A DNA stretch of 8,265 bases from the NCBI GenBank assembly GCA_002440145.1, contig DJRS01000075.1:1-8265 (forward strand). Direction: 5' to 3'. Below the pieces are notes generated by a model. The model had not been told where the DNA came from. It did no database searches and saw only the letters and a program-made list of their open reading frames with translations. Origin of the DNA: Verrucomicrobia bacterium UBA6354 (lineage in GTDB: Bacteria; Verrucomicrobiota; Kiritimatiellia; RFP12; UBA1067). The position numbers and the translations under genes were made by a program. This document shows, in pieces, positions 1 to 5,683 of this stretch. Within the stretch, counting starts at the first letter, position 1, and every line of letters begins with the position of its first letter.

Positions 1-498
1 TTGTGCTGGTGCATTCTCGCTGCCCATCTTGTCGACCGGACGGCCGTCGGCCACATGCTTGCCGTCGCGGCGACCGGCAAAATCGCCGCGTACCAGGCCT
101 TCCTCGGCGGTTCGCTCATCCTGACCTTGCCCCTGGCCTGGCTCTTCGTGCGCCTTCACTGGGGAATCTACGCGACCGGCTGGGCGATGATCCTCACCAT
201 GATGCTCTGCGCATGGGGACGCGTCTGGTTCGCCCGCACGATCGCCGGACTGTCCGCCTGGCATTGGCTGAAGAAGATCTTTCTGCCGCTCGCGGCCGTC
301 ATGGGCTGCACGCTCGCCCTGGGCGCCCTGCCGCGCCTGGCGCTCCCCGCGGGCTGGCTCCGCCTCGGCGCGACGACCCTCGCCTGCGAAACGGCACTCG
401 GTGCGCTCGCCTGGGGATGTGTGCTCGATGGACAGGAAAAGAATTTCATTTGCTATAAATTAAAGCGTTTGGTAAACCTGCTCATGAAGGACCTATGA
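1..498 (+). CDS. Polysaccharide flippase (Wzx/MATE-like), C-terminal part, 5' truncated
   Basis: The reading frame is open from the first base and ends with TGA at 496-498, leaving about 165 residues; the TTG at base 1 is probably an internal leucine codon, not the start. The protein is strongly hydrophobic, with about four membrane segments (roughly residues 18-30, 34-68 as two closely spaced helices, 90-110 and 120-142) and a short basic cytoplasmic tail ending in a KLKRLVNLLMKDL-like helix. The pattern around residues 26-50, G-K-I-x-x-Y-Q followed by a Gly-Gly hydrophobic helix with LPLAWLF, is typical of the late helices of lipopolysaccharide-repeat exporters. Such proteins flip undecaprenyl-linked oligosaccharides across the inner membrane and are usually 450-520 residues, so about two thirds lies upstream of the window. 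Only one base separates its stop from the next start. The flippase class is fairly secure; the substrate cannot be read. Confidence 0.72.
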   Translation: MCWCILAAHLVDRTAVGHMLAVAATGKIAAYQAFLGGSLILTLPLAWLFVRLHWGIYATGWAMILTMMLCAWGRVWFARTIAGLSAWHWLKKIFLPLAAVMGCTLALGALPRLALPAGWLRLGATTLACETALGALAWGCVLDGQEKNFICYKLKRLVNLLMKDL

Positions 499-499
499 A

Positions 500-1492
500 A
501 TGATTGCTTCGGTAAAGAAACTTTTGCGGCGGATTTTGCAGATAGACAAAAGAAGGGCCATGGTTTTCTACAGGCACGATTGCGCACGGTTTCTGGCTTG
601 TTCCGGCGTGGGCGGTCGCATTACGCGCGGGACGCTTCAGGCCAAGATAATCATGCACTACCACGTGATCGAAAAAGGGCTCACCATGCCCAACCGCCAT
701 CTCGCGTTCGGCAAGGGCATTGTCGCGAACTTGATAAAGTTGATCCGGGAGTTTTCGGCGCGTTTCGGAGTGGAGGATGCCCAAGTCAGACACGCCGTCG
801 GAGTGTTGAAAGAGTATCGCGAACTGCACAGGTCGCAGGGTTTTGATTTCAGTTCCGACCCCACCTATTGGCAAGACCTGTCGCACTTCCTGGATGCCTA
901 TGCGGATATTGGCGCTGCGCACCAGCATCACGTGACCTTTGACGGATTCTACGCCGCGAACGAGGGTCCGTTCCCCGACTTCGCGAAATCGCGCCACAGC
1001 GTGCGGAACTACACGCAAAATGAAATCCCGATGCCGCGCCTGGAGGCGGCGGTTTCGTTGGCGCTGACCACGCCCAGCGCGTGCAATCGGCAGTACTGCA
1101 AGGTTCACTGCCTGTCGGGTGAACGTAAGAAAAAACTGTTGGAACTCCAAGGCGGCAACCGCGGGTTTGGACATTTGGCGGACAAGGTTCTCGTCGTAAC
1201 GTCCTCGCTGGAAGGCATCGCTTCCCCGGAGGAACGCAACGACATCTTCGTGAACGGCGGCATGTTCCTGATGAACCTTTGCTATGCGCTGCATTATCAC
1301 AAAATCGCACATTGCATCTTGACCTGGGCGCAACCGCTCGCGAAGGATGCGGCGGCGAGGGAAATCATAGGTCCCGCCCTGGGGAAGGAAGAAACCCTGA
1401 TCGCCTTGCTCTCGTGCGGCGAGGCTCCGGAGGAATTCGATGTCGCCGATTCCCCCCGCAAATCGTTGGAGGAGGTGTTTGTCCATGAATAA
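500..1492 (+). CDS. Nitroreductase-family flavoprotein of a polysaccharide locus
   Basis: This 330-residue protein has two parts. An N-terminal helical region (residues 1-160) carries the IMHYHVIEKGL and FGKG motifs (51-74) seen in nitroreductase homologues of capsule and exopolysaccharide clusters. The nitroreductase fold follows, with the FMN-phosphate-type motif SRHSVRNYT at 164-172, TPSACNRQ at 191-198, a GG-containing helix near 253-270 and a late catalytic-core segment ending in LIALLSCGEAPEE (300-312). The family binds FMN and transfers hydride from NAD(P)H, but no defined substrate is known for this polysaccharide-locus branch. The ATG at 500 is one base after the flippase stop and is preceded by AAGGA at 487-491 with suitable spacing. 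The end overlaps the next gene by 8 bases, so the two are probably translationally coupled. Homologues often sit beside polysaccharide pyruvyl transferase genes, as here. The family call is firm; the reaction is unknown. Confidence 0.85.
   Translation: MIASVKKLLRRILQIDKRRAMVFYRHDCARFLACSGVGGRITRGTLQAKIIMHYHVIEKGLTMPNRHLAFGKGIVANLIKLIREFSARFGVEDAQVRHAVGVLKEYRELHRSQGFDFSSDPTYWQDLSHFLDAYADIGAAHQHHVTFDGFYAANEGPFPDFAKSRHSVRNYTQNEIPMPRLEAAVSLALTTPSACNRQYCKVHCLSGERKKKLLELQGGNRGFGHLADKVLVVTSSLEGIASPEERNDIFVNGGMFLMNLCYALHYHKIAHCILTWAQPLAKDAAAREIIGPALGKEETLIALLSCGEAPEEFDVADSPRKSLEEVFVHE
1468..1476 (+). promoter_or_regulatory. Strong Shine-Dalgarno deciding the pyruvyl transferase start at 1485
   Basis: GGAGGAGGT lies inside the last codons of the nitroreductase gene and is 8 bases from the ATG at 1485. 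It favours 1485 over the in-frame upstream ATG at 1440, whose 15 extra residues (MSPIPPANRWRRCLS) do not resemble the family and are a shadow of the nitroreductase coding sequence. Confidence 0.8.
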
Positions 1493-2579
1493 AGACAAAG
1501 TTGCGATTCTCACCACACATCGCGCCAACAACTTCGGCGCCGTCTTGCAGGCCTACTCGCTCGTGAAAGCCGTTTGCGAGATGGGCGCCGAGGGCTATGT
1601 CCTGGATTGGAGAAATCCTTTCTTTGAATGGAATTATCATACGGCGTGGCGTAGGCGACGCAGTCCAATAGGAGCCCTCGCCCATTTGGCGTTCTACGCT
1701 TTCTGTGAAAGGACGGTGCGCGCCAAGTTCGAGGCATTTCGCGGTTTGATGCCTAAAACCGCGACTGTTTGGCATGCGGAAGATTTGTCAAAGGCCGTGG
1801 ACGTCTTCAAGTCTGTCATTGTCGGCAGCGACCAAGTGTGGAATCCGGCGATTTCAGCCGAGTGCCCGCAAAATTTCGATCGTGCTTTTCTGCTTGGTTT
1901 CGTGCCTGAGGCAGCTGGGAAATTCGCTTACGCGTCGAGCCTGGGCCGGAGCGGTATTGCTCCAGAGGATCTAGTGCCTGAATTCAAAAAGGCGTGGGAA
2001 TCCTTCCGGATTATTACGATGCGCGAAAAACAAGGTGCACAATATTTGTCACGGATAGCGCAGCGCGAGGTCGCCTGTGTATTGGATCCTGTTTTTCTTC
2101 ATGATGCGGAATATTGGGCGAATTTGGAGGTACCGATCGAGCTGGAAGGTCCCTTTGTTTTCGATTACAATCTCAACAGCAATCCTGTGTTGAAGGCTGC
2201 CTTGCTGGACTATGCGCAAAGAAACAAGATTCGAATTGTCCGTCCATTGATACCCGCGCAGACGCGTTATCCGGATGCTCATACCTATCATCTAGGCCCC
2301 CGAGAGTTTGTGTGGGCGATACATCATGCGGAATGCGTATTTACAACGTCGTTTCACGCTACTGTTTTCTCGCTGATATTCAATAAGAGATTGGTCCTGC
2401 CTGAAGAATCGGGCAGAGGTGGCTCGGATGCACGTTTTACTGTTTTGGACGAGTTCGCCGGACAGGCTCCGGCAATCCATGGTCGTGGAATTCGCGAGTA
2501 TGATTTGTCGCGGTTGAACGAACAAGCCTTTCGGGCGCGTTTGAACGAGTCTCGGGCTTGGCTGGGGAAAATGATATGA
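1485..2579 (+). CDS. Polysaccharide pyruvyl transferase family protein
   Basis: The 364-residue product has the ordered motifs of the family: N-terminal VAILTTHRANNFGAVLQAYSL (residues 6-26), GSDQVWNP (114-121), Y-A-S-S-L-G (149-154), the MREKQGAQYL segment (179-188), CVLDPVFL (198-205), and the C-terminal GPREF...TTSFHATVFSLIFNK block (271-301). Members move a pyruvyl group from phosphoenolpyruvate onto a sugar hydroxyl, giving ketal-linked acidic decoration on polysaccharides; some relatives have other or untested acceptors. The length is normal for the family. The common TDSFHG signature reads TTSFHA here, so an Asp and a Gly are replaced, but the His is kept. The start at 1485 is set by a strong Shine-Dalgarno and overlaps the nitroreductase by 8 bases. 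GC is visibly lower than in the flanking glycosyltransferases (31 of 60 at 2221-2280). It probably works in the cytoplasm on a lipid-linked or nucleotide-linked sugar. Confidence 0.85.
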   Translation: MNKDKVAILTTHRANNFGAVLQAYSLVKAVCEMGAEGYVLDWRNPFFEWNYHTAWRRRRSPIGALAHLAFYAFCERTVRAKFEAFRGLMPKTATVWHAEDLSKAVDVFKSVIVGSDQVWNPAISAECPQNFDRAFLLGFVPEAAGKFAYASSLGRSGIAPEDLVPEFKKAWESFRIITMREKQGAQYLSRIAQREVACVLDPVFLHDAEYWANLEVPIELEGPFVFDYNLNSNPVLKAALLDYAQRNKIRIVRPLIPAQTRYPDAHTYHLGPREFVWAIHHAECVFTTSFHATVFSLIFNKRLVLPEESGRGGSDARFTVLDEFAGQAPAIHGRGIREYDLSRLNEQAFRARLNESRAWLGKMI

Positions 2580-2653
2580 AGGCGTTCGCAATCGGAGGGC
2601 CGTTGCCTAACTTTGTTTGCACGGAAGATGATGGGTGTGCAAAAAGGCGATGA
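2576..2653 (+). pseudogene. 25-codon start-like ORF, probable 5' remnant of the broken gene that follows
   Basis: An ATG at 2576 overlaps the preceding TGA (ATGA, 2576-2579) and has GGGGA at 2564-2568 with about 7 bases of spacing, the same coupling style used elsewhere in this operon. It encodes MKAFAIGGPLPNFVCTEDDG followed by CAKRR and then TGA at 2651-2653. A +1 shift in the AAAAA run at 2641-2645 would carry the frame into the next ORF (…CAKGDDMRKSL…). That suggests this is the original start of a gene now broken by a frameshift and probably an internal deletion. I do not recognise the peptide. It could instead be a genuine leader-like small ORF or chance. Confidence 0.35.
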
Positions 2654-2654
2654 C

Positions 2655-3014
2655 ATGCGTAAATCTTTAGTCGACGTGCTGGCTTTCCGCGTGGTGTCGA
2701 ATCCTCTGCGGTGGGCCAAGCATCTCGCCGCGCGCGTGCGTCTCGCCTGTTCGCCCGGCTTGGAACTGCATATCGGCGCCGACGCCCGCGAATGGTTGCA
2801 GGATCTCTCGACAGCGGACTTTATCCTGAGCGACTCTTTCCACGCCTTGATGTTCGCGACCCTCTTCAACCGCGAGATAAAAGTGGAGATTCCGGAAGCG
2901 AAGAAGTTCATGGCTACGCGCATAACGGATTTTCAGTCGCGGAAGGGGGCGCTTGCGGACTGGATTGCGCACTCGCGCGAGTGGCTGATGAAAATATTGG
3001 GAGGGCTGAGATGA
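2655..3014 (+). CDS. C-terminal-only polysaccharide pyruvyl transferase fragment (probable gene remnant)
   Basis: The 119-residue product matches only the last part of the pyruvyl transferase family: REWLQDLSTADFILSDSFHA (residues 45-64) followed by LMFATLFNREIKVEIP (65-80) and an R-I-TDF tail (89-93). In a full member this block is preceded by about 270 residues; here only about 40 precede it, and they lack the NFGAVLQAY, GSDQVWN and LDP motifs. The ATG at 2655 is chosen because AAAAAGG (2641-2647) stands 7 bases upstream. The frame is open further back, with weaker TTG (2613) and ATG (2628) alternatives. The stop overlaps the next start as ATGA (3011-3014), so the ORF may persist because it couples translation to the next gene. 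It could not be a complete enzyme of this family. Either it is a decayed paralogue of the upstream gene, or it is a stand-alone small protein of unknown role. Confidence 0.6.
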   Translation: MRKSLVDVLAFRVVSNPLRWAKHLAARVRLACSPGLELHIGADAREWLQDLSTADFILSDSFHALMFATLFNREIKVEIPEAKKFMATRITDFQSRKGALADWIAHSREWLMKILGGLR

Positions 3015-4252
3015 CGGTCGTTCATCTAGCGCGCATTTACGGGCTGAACGGCACGGGTGGGGCGGCGATTGCCGCGACCCGGCTTCATCTCGCACTTCTC
3101 AAGACGGGCGTGGATTCCCATTTCGTCTGCATCCGGCCAGGCGAACCCGGTCCGAATGTGCACATTCTGCCGCGCGGCGGCCTCCTCCATTTGGCTTACC
3201 GTCTCCTGGCCAAGGTTTTGCGCGATATTTGGCGATTTACGCCCGTGCGCAAGTCCGTTTCCTTGAATGCTTTGCCTTTGCCGGGATTGGCGAGGCTGTT
3301 GGGGACGCTCAAGCCCGATGTCGTCCACATCCATTGGATAAATATGGATTTCGCCAGCTACGAGCAGCTCGGGGCGCTGAAGCGACGATTCCCCACGTGC
3401 CGGTTCGTCGTCAATCTGCACGATCTTTTCATGATTAACGCCATCGAACCCTATCCCTGCCAGGATGCCCGCTATGTGGCGGGCTTCACGCGGGCGAACG
3501 CCGGGCGGTTGGAGCGCTGGCTTTTCGCGCGCAAGCGGCGTCTGGTCGAACGGCTCGCGCCGGCCTTTATCGCGCCCTCGGAATGGGTGGCCGCGTGCTG
3601 CCGCCGGTCCGTGATCGGGCGCGGACGCCCCGTTTTCGTCGTCCCCAACATCATCGACACGCAACTATTCAATTGGGCGGGCGCGCCGGCCGCCGCGCCG
3701 ACGTTCAAGGTCCTCTACGGCGCCCAAGGCGGCCGGGCGAACGCCTTCAAGGGCTTCGCCGAGTTGCGCCAGGCCCTGGGGCGGCTGCCGGACGACCTGA
3801 AGGCGCGGATTGAACTGCAGATCTTCGGGGAGGATTCCGCCGAAACGCAAGTGGACGGCTTCCCCGTGCGGTTCTTCGGCACAGTGCGCGATCCGCGGCA
3901 GATGGCGGCGATCTACCGGCAGGCGGACGTTTTTGCCTTCCCTTCGCGGGAAGAGACGCAAGGCATGACCAAAATCGAGGCGCTGCTCTGCGGCTGTCCC
4001 GTCGTCGCGTTCGACCGGACCGCCTGCGCCGAAGGCATTGCGCACCGGGTCACGGGCTGGATCGCGCCGGACGGGGATGTCGCGAGCTACGCGCAGGGGC
4101 TCGCGTGGGTCTACGGACACTACCAGACAACGGACGGGACGGCCTGGCGGCATGAAATCGCCCAGCGGACCGCGCAGCTGATGGACCCGGTCCGGCTCGT
4201 GAAAGACGTCATCGCCGTGTATCAGGACGGGGGAAAGGTCCGCGTGGCCTGA
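3011..4252 (+). CDS. Glycosyltransferase, GT4-type (group 1, GT-B fold)
   Basis: This 413-residue protein has the GT-B layout. The N-terminal acceptor domain contains GTGGAAIAATRL (residues 14-25), KPDVVHIHW (101-109), VVNLHDLF (133-140) and FIAPSEWVA (187-194). The linker is VFVVPNIIDTQLF (208-220). The C-terminal nucleotide-sugar domain holds the Rossmann strand VLYGAQG (234-240), then QADVFAFPSREETQGMTKIE (304-323) with the EX7E pair at E315 and E323, and LCGCPVVAFD (326-335). These are retaining glycosyltransferases that use nucleotide sugars in the cytoplasm to extend a lipid-linked glycan. The start at 3011 is an ATGA overlap with the preceding ORF and begins at the natural first beta strand (MTVVHLARIYG). 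The frame is open 100 codons farther upstream to 2711, but that extension overlaps the previous ORF and shows no family similarity. It is very GC-rich (45 of 60 at 3721-3780). Donor and acceptor cannot be inferred. Confidence 0.9.
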   Translation: MTVVHLARIYGLNGTGGAAIAATRLHLALLKTGVDSHFVCIRPGEPGPNVHILPRGGLLHLAYRLLAKVLRDIWRFTPVRKSVSLNALPLPGLARLLGTLKPDVVHIHWINMDFASYEQLGALKRRFPTCRFVVNLHDLFMINAIEPYPCQDARYVAGFTRANAGRLERWLFARKRRLVERLAPAFIAPSEWVAACCRRSVIGRGRPVFVVPNIIDTQLFNWAGAPAAAPTFKVLYGAQGGRANAFKGFAELRQALGRLPDDLKARIELQIFGEDSAETQVDGFPVRFFGTVRDPRQMAAIYRQADVFAFPSREETQGMTKIEALLCGCPVVAFDRTACAEGIAHRVTGWIAPDGDVASYAQGLAWVYGHYQTTDGTAWRHEIAQRTAQLMDPVRLVKDVIAVYQDGGKVRVA

Positions 4253-4348
4253 TGGAACGGACACGACAAAGGGTGTCTGTCGGGGGGCAAGAGGGCATCG
4301 TATGGTTTCTAGGGATGAACGAGATTCGAGGATAGAATAGAGACGGCT

Positions 4349-5683
4349 ATGTTCAAAAAATTGTTTAATTTGGAATTTCTTGATTCCCGCGATCAACGGG
4401 CGTACAAGTATCTGGTTGTCTTCTTGCTTTGCCATTTGTTTATCGCGGTTGTTCCGATTGTCGGCCAAAGTTTGTTGTTCAAACTAGTTTACGTATTCAC
4501 CCGTGGGCTTTCTTTTTTGTCTTTGCTGTGTTTTGCGCTCGCCGTCAACAAGGCACCGTGTTTCAGATATAGATACCATGCCAGGTTCAAGATTACATTT
4601 GTTGTAGGCTTGTTTTGGCTTCTGTATTGTCTGTGCGAGGGCACGGTGTTCAATCATGAGAGATTCGGCTCGGTGATTGCGCAAGCCTCTTTTTTCCTTT
4701 CCGCTCTCCTGTTGATTTATTTTGGCGGTATTCGCGCCGTCCTGCCGAGTTTGTTGAGGTTCTTTCTAGTTGTCTTCTATTTGGTGATAATTTTCATGTT
4801 CTTGACCAAGGACATCCATCTCGCGACCGTCGATTTCATGACGGGCGAGATTCAGAGTATCGATGAAATGCGCAATACGGATACATTGGCCGTGCGTTAT
4901 AATTATTTCCTTTATCTAGCCCCGTTTTTCTTTTTCCGCGGCGTTTTCGCCAAGACCGGCATCGGCAAACTGGAGCGCATTTTCTCTCTGGGAGCCCTGG
5001 TGCCGTTTGTCTATTTCTTGGTCGTACGCAACCTGTTCCGCAACGCCATTGCCCTTTTGCTACTCTGTTTTGCGCTGGCGCTTTTCTATTCGTTGAAGAA
5101 GGGCAAATTCGTCGCGCTGCTCATAGTCGTAGCCGCGTGTTTGATTGCGGGGTGGTTCTGGCAAAGCGATTACAGTTACGAGATGCGCCGCCGCATAGAA
5201 GACAGAGCCAGACGGGAGCAGGCGTATTCGGCGGTTACTTTTGTGCAAAGCGAACGCGGACTCGAACTCTCGTTGATGCTGGAGAATGTTCCGACCTGGA
5301 AACTTGTACTGGGCTCGGGCTTTGGGGCCACTTACGACGCAAGTGAGATGTTCGGACCTAAAGGATATGAGTGGCAGACTATCCACCTAGGCATATTTAT
5401 TGCGTTGCTTTATGGCGGCATCGGGTTCTTTGTCTATATGATTCTTCTATTTGTACGAGGATTCTTGATGAGACGAACGGATTTGTATGACGCGGACGGA
5501 TTGATGCTTGCTTGCAAATGTTATGTCATAGTTCAGCTCGTTCGCTTCTGTTTTATTCCTTTTGGGTTTGCAGGAAGTCACATCTTCCCCGACGCCCCCA
5601 TGTTCTTGGCGCTTGGTATGCTGTGGTCCGATAGAAAGCAGGAGGTTCCCCTCCGGCAGACGAATTTACTGGGGGTTTCATGA
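4349..5683 (+). CDS. O-antigen polymerase/ligase-like multi-pass membrane protein (Wzy-like)
   Basis: The 444-residue product is dominated by hydrophobic helices, at about residues 21-45, 48-67, 81-96, 107-125, 134-152, 184-199, 211-226, 230-248, 254-271, 346-369, 388-405 and 410-425. A hydrophilic loop at 272-343 contains RRRIEDRARRE and VLGSGFGATYD (320-330), followed by a His just before the next helix (H346). A G-x-G-F-G loop before a late helix with LYGGIGFFVYM is the usual picture for Wzy polymerases and related ligases, which join undecaprenyl-linked repeat units in the periplasm. Sequence conservation in this class is poor, so topology and context carry the call; a WaaL-type ligase is the alternative. 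The gene follows a 96-base gap and has only a weak Shine-Dalgarno candidate (GAGG 4328-4331, about 17 bases away). It ends in an ATGA overlap. Its early part is AT-richer than its neighbours (25 G+C of 60 at 4441-4500). Confidence 0.72.
   Translation: MFKKLFNLEFLDSRDQRAYKYLVVFLLCHLFIAVVPIVGQSLLFKLVYVFTRGLSFLSLLCFALAVNKAPCFRYRYHARFKITFVVGLFWLLYCLCEGTVFNHERFGSVIAQASFFLSALLLIYFGGIRAVLPSLLRFFLVVFYLVIIFMFLTKDIHLATVDFMTGEIQSIDEMRNTDTLAVRYNYFLYLAPFFFFRGVFAKTGIGKLERIFSLGALVPFVYFLVVRNLFRNAIALLLLCFALALFYSLKKGKFVALLIVVAACLIAGWFWQSDYSYEMRRRIEDRARREQAYSAVTFVQSERGLELSLMLENVPTWKLVLGSGFGATYDASEMFGPKGYEWQTIHLGIFIALLYGGIGFFVYMILLFVRGFLMRRTDLYDADGLMLACKCYVIVQLVRFCFIPFGFAGSHIFPDAPMFLALGMLWSDRKQEVPLRQTNLLGVS

Noticed and set aside
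482..1531. Long minus-strand open frame opposite the nitroreductase (349 codons)
   Set aside because: It mirrors codon periodicity of the GC-rich + strand gene, has no recognisable domain and fully overlaps a well-supported protein.
2711..3010. Upstream extension of the GT4 gene in the same frame
   Set aside because: The extra 100 residues overlap the preceding ORF, are Arg-rich without similarity, and GT4 proteins start at the VVHLARIYG-type strand encoded from 3011.
4260..4282. Possible terminator hairpin after the GT4 gene
   Set aside because: Only a 5-bp stem (GACAC/GTGTC) with an 8-base loop and competing pairings, and no T-run follows.
4310..4338. Possible promoter with TAGAAT as -10 before the polymerase gene
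   Set aside because: No credible -35 at proper spacing; the match is too poor to call.
3665..4468. Minus-strand open frame spanning the GT4 end and the 96-base gap
   Set aside because: Shadow of the GC-rich GT4 gene; no motif and no promoter or ribosome binding site of note.
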